From Promethearchaeota archaeon (GTDB lineage: Archaea > Asgardarchaeota > Lokiarchaeia > Sigynarchaeales > SOKP01), in the NCBI GenBank assembly GCA_016839425.1, contig JAEOUI010000195.1:1-11983 (forward strand): 11,983 nucleotides of DNA, given 5' to 3'. The first letter of the stretch is position 1. Every line of letters begins with the position of its first letter. The notes under the pieces are model-generated. The model saw nothing but the letters and a program-made list of their open reading frames with translations. It was not told where the DNA came from and did not search any database. Positions 1 to 7,177 of this stretch are shown here, piece by piece. The position numbers were made by a program, and so were the translations under genes.

Positions 1-200
1 AGCGTTTGCATTCGAGGAAAAATTATTTCCTTAGGTGGAACTTTAGAATTGAGAAAATCAAGCTCAATTTCTTCGGGCTTGTCGATTTTTTTATAAGATA
101 GTTGCCCATTCGCTTTTACAGGAGCATAAAAAGTATAATATCTGGCTAAATACTCGTATAGCTTTCCTATCTCTTCTTTTTTTAGGATTTTTTCGTCCAT
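1..200 (-). CDS. N-terminus of a 4Fe-4S electron-transfer subunit, sulfhydrogenase-beta / FlxB-like (partial)
   Basis: An open frame starts with ATG at 200-198 and leaves the window at position 1 after 66 codons. It begins MDEKILKKEEI, followed by YYTFYAPVKANG and then LNSKVPPKEIIFPR. That combination (YxxYAPV near residue 25, then KxPPKxxxFPR near residue 60) is typical of the Fer4_22-type family: beta subunits of group 3b [NiFe] sulfhydrogenases, anaerobic sulfite reductase A, and the FlxB-like partner of Hdr complexes. The cysteine-rich part would lie outside the window, so no cluster ligands are visible. A GAGGG Shine-Dalgarno sits about 7 nt before the ATG, and the gene starts 12 nt after the FrhB-like gene, so it is the next cistron of the same operon. 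In this family the gene is usually followed by an FAD/NAD(P)-binding diaphorase, and in hydrogenases by the small and large [NiFe] subunits; the choice between Flx and hydrogenase cannot be made here. Confidence 0.75.
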   Translation of the reverse strand, partial: MDEKILKKEEIGKLYEYLARYYTFYAPVKANGQLSYKKIDKPEEIELDFLNSKVPPKEIIFPRMQT

Positions 201-212
201 TTCTATCCCTCG

Positions 213-1235
213 TTAGTGCTCTTCTAACATGAAATCTTCATTGTCACTCATCTTTTGGGTCATCATTGGCGGAATAACGCCCAAACTCAAACCTGCGGTG
301 AAGTCAAACCGTTGTTTAACTATTTTTTCTAGTTTCCTAGTGATTAATTTCAAGTCGATTCCCACGGGACAAGCACTACTGCACGATCCACAGGCCACAC
401 ACCGTCCTGCCATGTGCATTGCTCGAACCAAGTGAAAAGCAATGATGTCTGATATTTCGGTTGTTTTTCCGAACCATATTGGTTTGTTTTGATCAACAAA
501 ACAAAGGTTGCAATAGCACATTGGGCATGCTTCTCTACAAGCATAACATCGCGTGCATTCACTTAAAAGATTTTCAATAATTTGAAGTTTTTCTTCAGGT
601 TTTTTCGACTCAAAATCGCTTAAATCTTTAAAATCATCCTCGATTGAAGATACTTCCATATAAGAGCCTTCCATCGCATCCTCTAGATCAGATGAAAATG
701 GTGGTTCCTTTACTTGACAAGTTTTACATAGTTCGTTAATGTAATCATTAAAATTATAAATTTCTTTAAAGTTGTTTCCTTTAACAACGATGTTATCTTT
801 TATAACTGAAATTTCAAGTATCTCTTTTCCAGCTAATTCTTTTTCAATTCGCTTTCTATTAATAATTCCGTTGCAAGGAATACCTATTATCTTGATATTT
901 TTTAAATTAATTTGATTTTCTTTAGCTAAATGAATTAATGCTCTGCCCACGCACCCTTTTGAGACGATTCCGACCTTTAAATCTATCCTTTCTCCATTTA
1001 TATAATTTACAAGTGGTGGAACAACATATCTCGCCAAATTGATGTGGCAAAGGTTGTTCCAAGCCAAATGTTCGATTTCTTCTTCTTTTCTAACGAAAAT
1101 GGGCGTACAATTCATTGGAATCGTTCCTTTTCCATAGCCTATAATTAGATCTACCTTTTTCTGCTTTAAAAGTTCTCGAGAAATATTCTTGATAGTCTCT
1201 TCGTTCTTGAGGTTTTCATTATCAATGTCGCTCAA
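213..1235 (-). CDS. FrhB/FdhB-like protein with C-terminal 4Fe-4S dicluster domain
   Basis: A 340-residue soluble electron-transfer protein. Residues about 28-175 resemble the N-terminal domain of coenzyme F420 hydrogenase / formate dehydrogenase beta subunits (VSKGCVGRAL at 91-100, IIGIPCNGII at 116-125, ELCKTC at 168-173). Residues 225-300 form a ferredoxin-like dicluster domain: C227, C230, C233, C237 followed by extra cysteines C240, C242, C245, then C279, C282, C285, C289 before PVGIDL. This layout is known from proteins next to HdrABC/MvhD, where they are thought to feed electrons to MvhD; whether this one binds F420 or a flavin cannot be read from sequence. The start is TTG at 1235: frame-upstream stops at 1239-1244 exclude a longer protein and no good ATG lies near. 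The Shine-Dalgarno is weak (GGTGATGA), and the gene begins 6 nt after mvhD and in the same reading frame as it. Confidence is high for an Hdr-associated iron-sulfur protein and moderate for the FrhB label. Confidence 0.8.
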   Translation of the reverse strand: MSDIDNENLKNEETIKNISRELLKQKKVDLIIGYGKGTIPMNCTPIFVRKEEEIEHLAWNNLCHINLARYVVPPLVNYINGERIDLKVGIVSKGCVGRALIHLAKENQINLKNIKIIGIPCNGIINRKRIEKELAGKEILEISVIKDNIVVKGNNFKEIYNFNDYINELCKTCQVKEPPFSSDLEDAMEGSYMEVSSIEDDFKDLSDFESKKPEEKLQIIENLLSECTRCYACREACPMCYCNLCFVDQNKPIWFGKTTEISDIIAFHLVRAMHMAGRCVACGSCSSACPVGIDLKLITRKLEKIVKQRFDFTAGLSLGVIPPMMTQKMSDNEDFMLEEH

Positions 1236-1241
1236 ATATCA

Positions 1242-1694
1242 TCACCATTTTTTCTCAAAATTTTTATTTGGTCCTAATTTCTTAACTAAATTTGTAGCCC
1301 TCTTAATTAAGTTGGCAAATCGTTCTCCTTCTGCGGCAGAAGCCCACATAAAATGTACTCTATCTGGATTGAAACCAAAAAACTCCAAAAGTTCTTTTAA
1401 AATAGCAAACCTCCTTCTTGCAACAAGGTTTCCAGTTATATAATGACAATCTCCGGGATGACAACCAGAAACAACAACGCCATCCCATCCATCCAGTAAA
1501 CTCTTAATAATAAAAAATGGATTAATCCTTCCTGAACATGGGACTCTTACAACTCTTATAGTTGGGGGATATTGAATCCTACTCACTCCCGCCAAATCGG
1601 CTCCTGCATACGAGCACCAATTGCATAAAAAGGCTATTATTTTTGGATTCCATTCTTTTTGAGTTGCTTTTTTCTCAACAATTGATTCTGTCAT
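1242..1694 (-). CDS. mvhD: MvhD-family [2Fe-2S] electron-transfer subunit, short form
   Basis: A 150-residue MvhD/FlxD-type protein, which normally carries one [2Fe-2S] cluster and bridges a hydrogenase, formate dehydrogenase or NAD(P)H module to HdrA. All five family cysteines are present: C24 and C27 in FLCNWCSYAGAD, C53 in RVPCSGR, and C78 and C83 in GCHPGDCHY. The tail shows the usual ASAAEGERF motif near residue 119. It has about 17 extra N-terminal residues compared with the paralog at 4725-5489; residues 22-44 are identical to residues 11-33 of that paralog. The ATG at 1694 directly follows the TAA of the 1005-residue HdrA (0-nt spacing), with a GGGAGG Shine-Dalgarno inside the end of hdrA, so the two are likely translationally coupled and partners. 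The gene ends in two consecutive TGA codons. Confidence 0.95.
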   Translation of the reverse strand: MTESIVEKKATQKEWNPKIIAFLCNWCSYAGADLAGVSRIQYPPTIRVVRVPCSGRINPFFIIKSLLDGWDGVVVSGCHPGDCHYITGNLVARRRFAILKELLEFFGFNPDRVHFMWASAAEGERFANLIKRATNLVKKLGPNKNFEKKW

Positions 1695-4600
1695 TTAACC
1701 AATCCTCCCTGTTATCATTTCGAAAATTTGCTCACCTGTAAATCCCAATATATCAATCGCAGAACACCTACAGTTTCCTGAACATGCCCCGCAACCCTTG
1801 CAGAGTGCTTGGTTGATCGAGGCAATCAGTCCATAACGACGGTCAATTAATAATTCAATGGCGTTATACGCACAATTTTCCACGCACATTCCACAACCGC
1901 TACAACGAGAAGGATCGATACTGGCAACCTTACCTTCCACCTCTATCTCCTTTTTAGAGAGAATCGTACAAGCTCTTGAAACTGCGGCGTTAGCCTGAGA
2001 AATGGAATCTTCAATAGGTTTCGGACAATGAGCCATGCCCGCAACAAATATTCCTTCAGTTGCAAAATCGACTGGACGAAGCTTGACATGTGCCTCTAAA
2101 TAAAATTTATCGTCGTTCAACGGAACTTTTAACATCTTTGCAAGTTCCTCATTTTCCTTCGCTTTTGGCACAATGCCTGCACTGAGCACTATAATATCCG
2201 ACGGAAAGATAATTCTTCCTAATTTTGGATTCTCTACAACCACTTTTAAGTTTGGACCTTCACTAACTACTTCCGGCTGTTTATCAGCATTATACCGAAT
2301 AAATACTACTCCCAATTCTCTTGCTTTTCTATAGTAAGATTCTTTAAAACTATATGTGCGAATATCTCGGTATAAAACGATTACTTCCGTTGATGAATTT
2401 AATTGTTTTGTTTTAATTGCATTTTTTATTGCCTCAGCACAACACATTTTGCTACAATAAGGATGTTCCTCGTTTCTAGACCCCACGCATTGAATCATTA
2501 CCACGGTCTTTTTATTTTTCAGGTCATTAGGCTCAAGATGAATCATCTTTTCGTATTCAGATTGTTTTATAATCCGATTGTCCTTACCATAGAGAAAATT
2601 TAAAGGTTCATATTCGGCAGCTCCCGTGGCAACAACAACGACACCATGGTCGAATTTGATTTGGTCACCATTTACACCCTTTTTTATCGTTGTTTTGAAA
2701 TTACCAATATATCCATCAATAAGTTCTATTTCGGAACCAGTATAGACATTAATATACTCATTTGATTTGACTCTATTAATTAAATCTTTAAGGAAATCTT
2801 GTACATCTCCTCCTTCAAGAGTATCATAAATGTGAAGAGCATGACCTCCAAGGAAGTTCTCTTTCTCAACGAGAAATGTTTTAAATTCTTGGTTTGCAAA
2901 ATTAAGAGCTGCAACCATTCCACTAATGCCCCCACCAATAACTAGAGCATTAGGTATAATGCCCAATTTGATCCTTTCTAATGGCTGAATTTCTCGTGCT
3001 TTATTTACGGCCATTCTCACTAAGTCCTTTGCTTTTTGCGTTGCCTCTTCTGGTTCGTGCATGTGGACCCAAGAGCATTGGTCTCTTATGTTTGCCATTT
3101 GAAACAAATATCTATTTAGGCCCGCTTCTCGAATGGTTTCTTGGAACAATGGTTCGTGCGTCCTTGGCGTGCACGATGCAACTATTACGCGATTAAGGTT
3201 ATATTCCTTAATCTTATCTTTGATGATTGTTTGAGTATCTGCCGAACAAGTATATAAGTTTCTATCTGCTAAAACGACATTTGGGAGCTTGCCTACATAT
3301 CTTGTTACTTCAGGAACATCCACATATCCTCCAATATTTATGCCACAATGGCAAATAAAAGTTCCTATTCTTGGTGGTTGGCCAGCAACAAAAATTTCTG
3401 GAGGTAAGGTCTTTTCAGTAATTAATGTTCCCCTTTGATCGAAAAGCAATTGATTTACGCAACCTGCAGCTGCGCTCGCTTGAGTAACGGTTTCCGGAAT
3501 GTCCTTTGGAGATGTAAAAGCACCACAGGCAAAAATACCTGGTCTAGATGTCTGAACGGAATTAAAAATATCCGTTTTTACGAATTTATATTCATTCAAT
3601 TCAACTCCAAAAATCTTTCCAAGATATTCAGCGTCCTTAGGTGGATTCAATCCAACGGAAAGTACTACGAGATTGAAATTCTCTCTTATGATTTTTCCAT
3701 CTTCTGCCTCGTAAGTTAAAACGAGATCCTTGGTTTGAGGATTTTCTTCCACATGGGATATCCTACTTCTAATATATCTCACGCCATATTCTTCTTGGGC
3801 ACGGTCGATATACTTGTCAAAATCTTTCCCATAAGCTCTTATGTCCATCGAAAATATAGTGGGATTTACTTGGTCCATGTGTTCTTTCGCAATTACCGCT
3901 TCTTTTGCGGTGTACATGCAACAGACCGAGGAACAATAGGGTTGACCGTTTCGACAATCTCTCGATCCAACACATTGAAGGAAAGCAACTTTTTCAGGAA
4001 TGTCTCCATCTGAAGGGCGTAATATCTTACCCGCAAAAGGTCCACTTGCGCTCAATATTCTTTCAAATTCGATGCTAGTCACGACATTCTTGAATTTTCC
4101 ATATCCATATATATTTGATGCTGGAGGGACATATTCGTCAAATCCAGGTGCTAATATGATAGCACCAACATTCAATTCAAGATCTTGGTCCTTCAAATCG
4201 TATTCTACTGCTTTTGCCTTACATACGCCAAGGCAAATTCCACATCCAATGCAGTAATCTTTATTAATTGCGTATACGAGCGGTACTGCTTGGGGATACT
4301 TTACCGATGTGGCACTATACTTTGCGAGCCCCTCGTTAAACATGTCAATCGCTTCGACAGGGCATTCTCGTCCACACACGCCACAACCAGTACACTTGTC
4401 CATGTTTACATATAACGATTTTCTTAAAACTTTAATCTTAAAATTTCCAACATCTCCTTTAACATCTATAATTCTTGCGTTTATGAAAAGATCTATGTTT
4501 TGATGGCGACCCGTTTCGACAAGCTTAGGACTTACGATACACATCGCACAATCGTTTGTTGGGAATGTCTTATCTAACTGAGCCATTACACCACCAATAC

Positions 4601-4712
4601 TGGTTGTGGATTCCGTCAAATACACTTTAAAACCTGCGTTCGCAAGATCTAACGACGCTTGAGAACCTCCTATGCCCGCACCAACCACTAAAACTGCTCC
4701 AATCTTATCCAT
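1695..4712 (-). CDS. hdrA: HdrA-like double-FAD iron-sulfur flavoprotein, fused 1005-residue form
   Basis: Flavin-based electron-bifurcating core subunit, cytoplasmic. First FAD/thioredoxin-reductase-like domain: GAGIGGSQAS at 11-20, TFPTNDCAMC at 49-58, inserted ferredoxin with C107/C110/C113/C117 and C154/C157/C160/C164, then QCVGSR at 246-251 and YCSSVCC at 259-265. Second half: the HdrA N-terminal-type domain (CHCG at 454-457, YTC at 487-489, ASCTPRTHEPLF at 512-523, QCSWVH at 545-550), a second FAD domain (GGGISG at 593-598, QCVGSR at 741-746, YCSKMCC at 752-758), and a C-terminal dicluster ferredoxin (C937/C940/C943/C947, C971/C974/C977/C981). Methanogen HdrA is about 650 residues with one FAD; roughly 1000-residue fusions occur in other anaerobes. 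The upstream split pair at 5483-8486 has the same domain order. ATG at 4712 with a GAGAGG site 12 nt after the upstream mvhD. All cluster ligands look intact, so it should be functional. Confidence 0.95.
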   Translation of the reverse strand: MDKIGAVLVVGAGIGGSQASLDLANAGFKVYLTESTTSIGGVMAQLDKTFPTNDCAMCIVSPKLVETGRHQNIDLFINARIIDVKGDVGNFKIKVLRKSLYVNMDKCTGCGVCGRECPVEAIDMFNEGLAKYSATSVKYPQAVPLVYAINKDYCIGCGICLGVCKAKAVEYDLKDQDLELNVGAIILAPGFDEYVPPASNIYGYGKFKNVVTSIEFERILSASGPFAGKILRPSDGDIPEKVAFLQCVGSRDCRNGQPYCSSVCCMYTAKEAVIAKEHMDQVNPTIFSMDIRAYGKDFDKYIDRAQEEYGVRYIRSRISHVEENPQTKDLVLTYEAEDGKIIRENFNLVVLSVGLNPPKDAEYLGKIFGVELNEYKFVKTDIFNSVQTSRPGIFACGAFTSPKDIPETVTQASAAAGCVNQLLFDQRGTLITEKTLPPEIFVAGQPPRIGTFICHCGINIGGYVDVPEVTRYVGKLPNVVLADRNLYTCSADTQTIIKDKIKEYNLNRVIVASCTPRTHEPLFQETIREAGLNRYLFQMANIRDQCSWVHMHEPEEATQKAKDLVRMAVNKAREIQPLERIKLGIIPNALVIGGGISGMVAALNFANQEFKTFLVEKENFLGGHALHIYDTLEGGDVQDFLKDLINRVKSNEYINVYTGSEIELIDGYIGNFKTTIKKGVNGDQIKFDHGVVVVATGAAEYEPLNFLYGKDNRIIKQSEYEKMIHLEPNDLKNKKTVVMIQCVGSRNEEHPYCSKMCCAEAIKNAIKTKQLNSSTEVIVLYRDIRTYSFKESYYRKARELGVVFIRYNADKQPEVVSEGPNLKVVVENPKLGRIIFPSDIIVLSAGIVPKAKENEELAKMLKVPLNDDKFYLEAHVKLRPVDFATEGIFVAGMAHCPKPIEDSISQANAAVSRACTILSKKEIEVEGKVASIDPSRCSGCGMCVENCAYNAIELLIDRRYGLIASINQALCKGCGACSGNCRCSAIDILGFTGEQIFEMITGRIG

Positions 4713-4724
4713 CTTACTAACCTC

Positions 4725-5489
4725 TCATGTTCTTACATAAATCGGGGTAATTCCATCTATTTCACCTGCATCTACTTGAGCCCGTCCTTTTAAAACAACA
4801 ATATTTTCAAGAATTATGCTTGGATCAACATCAAGCTGTAAAGCTAAATCTTTGACAGATTGAGGCTTTTTTTCAAGAGATAACAATATACTTGCTCTAA
4901 TAAATTCATCCCGAATAACATCGTTAAACATTTTTTCAAATTTGTCTAAGGAGTATTTTTCACCATAAACATTTTCGAACTCCGTAATTTTACGCTCCCT
5001 TCCTACCAAAGCACGTATTCTATTCGTTCCTGCAGCCCTTTCAATTGCTTTCAACTTGAAATTTAAATTATTGTCCTTTTCATTTCCATACAGGGGAGAA
5101 GGGCCTATTTTTTTTATATAATTAACAAAATCCGATACTACTTCTCCAAACCTTGCTCCTTCTGAAGCAGAAACCCAATCTAATCTTACCCTCTCCTCCA
5201 TTCCAATAATTTCTAAAAACTTTTTTACTAATTTGAATTTCTTTTCCGCTTCGTAATTTCCTTCTAAATAATGACAATCGCCTATATGGCATCCCATCAC
5301 GAAAACGCCATCAAGGCCCTGTAAGAGACCCTCGAAAATAAATTTTGGATCAACTCGTCCACTACACATGACTCTTATTACTCTCATATTCGGAGGATAT
5401 TGAATTCTACTCACTCCAGCAAGATCTGCTCCCGCATAGGAGCACCAATTACACAAGAATCCTAATATTCGAGGCTCAAAATTCACCAC
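4725..5489 (-). CDS. mvhD: MvhD-family [2Fe-2S] subunit with C-terminal winged-helix-like extension
   Basis: A 254-residue protein. Residues 10-130 are a complete MvhD domain with C13 and C16 (FLCNWC), C42 (MCSGR), C67 and C72 (GCHIGDCHY). Residues about 145-254 are an extension: a helical linker (LVGRERKITE at 161-170, NVYGEKYS at 173-180), a helix around DEFIRASILLSL (194-205), then SVKDLALQLDVDPSIILENI (211-230), which reads as a helix-turn-helix, and a strand pair ending DGITPIYV. This resembles the tail found on long MvhD proteins of sulfate reducers and other anaerobes; I read it as a winged-helix fold used for protein contact rather than DNA binding, which is inference. Start is GTG at 5489 or GTG at 5486, both after a purine-rich GGAGGGAGGGAAG site; the first overlaps the HdrA C-half stop by 7 nt. 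Its neighbours suggest that it serves the split HdrA. Confidence 0.93.
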   Translation of the reverse strand: MVNFEPRILGFLCNWCSYAGADLAGVSRIQYPPNMRVIRVMCSGRVDPKFIFEGLLQGLDGVFVMGCHIGDCHYLEGNYEAEKKFKLVKKFLEIIGMEERVRLDWVSASEGARFGEVVSDFVNYIKKIGPSPLYGNEKDNNLNFKLKAIERAAGTNRIRALVGRERKITEFENVYGEKYSLDKFEKMFNDVIRDEFIRASILLSLEKKPQSVKDLALQLDVDPSIILENIVVLKGRAQVDAGEIDGITPIYVRT

Positions 5490-7177
5490 ACTTCCCTCCC
5501 TCCATATGCATATATTTCTGATAATATTTGTTCGTCTGTAAAATGCTTGATTTCAATTGCGTGTCTAGAACAGGTCGCACCACACACCCCACACCCCTTA
5601 CAAACGGCAGTTATGATCTCTATTTCATCGTTTTCGTTTTTTATAATTGCCTTATAGGGACAGATTTTAATACAGACCTCGCATCCCGTGCACAGGTTTT
5701 TATTCCACTCTGGCAAATCCGAAGTGGCTCCCTCAACTTGAATGGTCTCGTGCGATAAAATCGTGCTTGCTCTAGAAGCTGCGGCATATCCTTGAGATAT
5801 GGCTTCTGTTACATCAACAGGCCACTTTGCTGCGCCTCCTATAAACACACCATCCGTTGCGAAATCGTTTGGTCTCAATTTCACATGTGCTTCCAAGAAA
5901 AAGTTGTTGGATTCCAAGGGTACTTTTAATAATTGGGCGAGTTCCTTATTATCCTCGTTAGCAATAAGTGGTGTTGATAACACGAGAAGATCGTAAGGTA
6001 ATGCAATTTCTTCTCCCATAAATTCGTTATAAACTTGTATGAGATTTTCCTCCACTTGAGGTGGTTTTTCATTGGAATACCTTAAAAATAAAACACCTAA
6101 CTCTCTAGCCCTGCTATACATGTTCTCGTAAGCAATTCCAGGCGAGTATATATCCTTAAATAAAATGGTAATATTTTTCTGAGGGTCCTCCTCTTTTAAA
6201 AAAATTGCGTTTTTCAAGGCTGTTGGGCAACAAACGCTAGAACAATAAATTCTCTCTTCATATCTTGAACCAACGCATTGTATCATCACAATGTTTTTTG
6301 CTGCAATGTTTCCATTTAGAAATTTATGCTCTAATTCTTGTTGGGTGATCCTTATCTTTCCATCGTATCCATACAAATTTTTTGGAACGAATAATGATGC
6401 TCCAACAGTAACGATTATCGCCCCTACTGTAATAGATTCAACCTTATTGTCGTGTCTGATTTCAACATCGTAATTCCCAACAAAACCCTCGATATTATTA
6501 ACGCAAGAGGATGTAAATACGGTTAGATTGGGCGAATTTTTAATTTTATCATAAATATTTTGAAATAACTTGGAAGCGTCCATAGCGTGTGGAAATAATT
6601 TATGCAAGGTTCTAAGTCGACCTCCTAACTGAGATTCTTTTTCAACAATAAATGTATTGAATCCTTGATTGCTCAAGTTTAACGCGGCGCTCATACCTGA
6701 TATACCACCACCAATAATCAAGACTGCGGGATTTATCTTCACATTAATTTTATCAAGGGCTTCTAGCTTGCTTGCTTTAGCAACCCCCATCCTTACTAAA
6801 TCTTTTGCTTTTTCGAAGGCTTCTTTTGGTTGCTTCATGTGGACCCAAGTACATTGGTCTCGAATATTTACGAAATTAAACAGATATTCATTCAAGCCCT
6901 CTTCTGAAATGCACTCCCGGAATAATGGTTCGTGCGTCCGAGGAGTGCAAGACGCAACGACAACTCGATTGAGATCGTTCTCTCGAATGGCTTTTTTAAT
7001 GGCATTCAATCCGTTTTCAGAACAAGTATATAAATTATCTTCGCTATGGACGACATGGGGGAACTCCCCGGCGCATCTCGCTAATTCAGCACAATCAATC
7101 AAACCTCCTATGTTTGAACCACAATGGCAGATAAAAACGCCTATTCTTGGATTTTCCTCATTTTTTATTTCATCCAT
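5483..7177 (-). CDS. hdrA: HdrA-like C-terminal half (CHCG domain, second FAD domain, dicluster ferredoxin)
   Basis: A 564-residue protein collinear with residues about 440-1005 of the fused HdrA at 1695-4712. Order: HdrA N-terminal-type domain with CHCG at 17-20, YTCSE at 50-54, ASCTPRTHEPLF at 75-86, QCTWVHM at 108-114; FAD/thioredoxin-reductase-like domain with GGGISGM at 156-162, QCVGSR at 300-305, YCSSVCC at 311-317; C-terminal ferredoxin with C496/C499/C502/C506 and C526/C529/C532/C536. It lacks the inserted ferredoxin, which sits on the N-half encoded just upstream. Start ATG at 7177 overlaps the stop of the N-half by 8 nt (ATGGATGA), and a strong AGGGGGA site lies 6 nt before it, which argues for a real separate cistron rather than a sequencing frameshift. 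It should assemble with the N-half to rebuild a two-FAD HdrA, in a manner resembling QmoA/QmoB. Confidence 0.93.
   Translation of the reverse strand: MDEIKNEENPRIGVFICHCGSNIGGLIDCAELARCAGEFPHVVHSEDNLYTCSENGLNAIKKAIRENDLNRVVVASCTPRTHEPLFRECISEEGLNEYLFNFVNIRDQCTWVHMKQPKEAFEKAKDLVRMGVAKASKLEALDKINVKINPAVLIIGGGISGMSAALNLSNQGFNTFIVEKESQLGGRLRTLHKLFPHAMDASKLFQNIYDKIKNSPNLTVFTSSCVNNIEGFVGNYDVEIRHDNKVESITVGAIIVTVGASLFVPKNLYGYDGKIRITQQELEHKFLNGNIAAKNIVMIQCVGSRYEERIYCSSVCCPTALKNAIFLKEEDPQKNITILFKDIYSPGIAYENMYSRARELGVLFLRYSNEKPPQVEENLIQVYNEFMGEEIALPYDLLVLSTPLIANEDNKELAQLLKVPLESNNFFLEAHVKLRPNDFATDGVFIGGAAKWPVDVTEAISQGYAAASRASTILSHETIQVEGATSDLPEWNKNLCTGCEVCIKICPYKAIIKNENDEIEIITAVCKGCGVCGATCSRHAIEIKHFTDEQILSEIYAYGGREVW

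Noticed and set aside
1239..1244. The two TGA codons as selenocysteine codons extending MvhD into the FrhB-like protein
   Set aside because: Some archaea encode selenoproteins in the Hdr/MvhD families, but here all MvhD and HdrA cluster positions are ordinary cysteines, and two adjacent TGA codons outside any motif look like plain stops.
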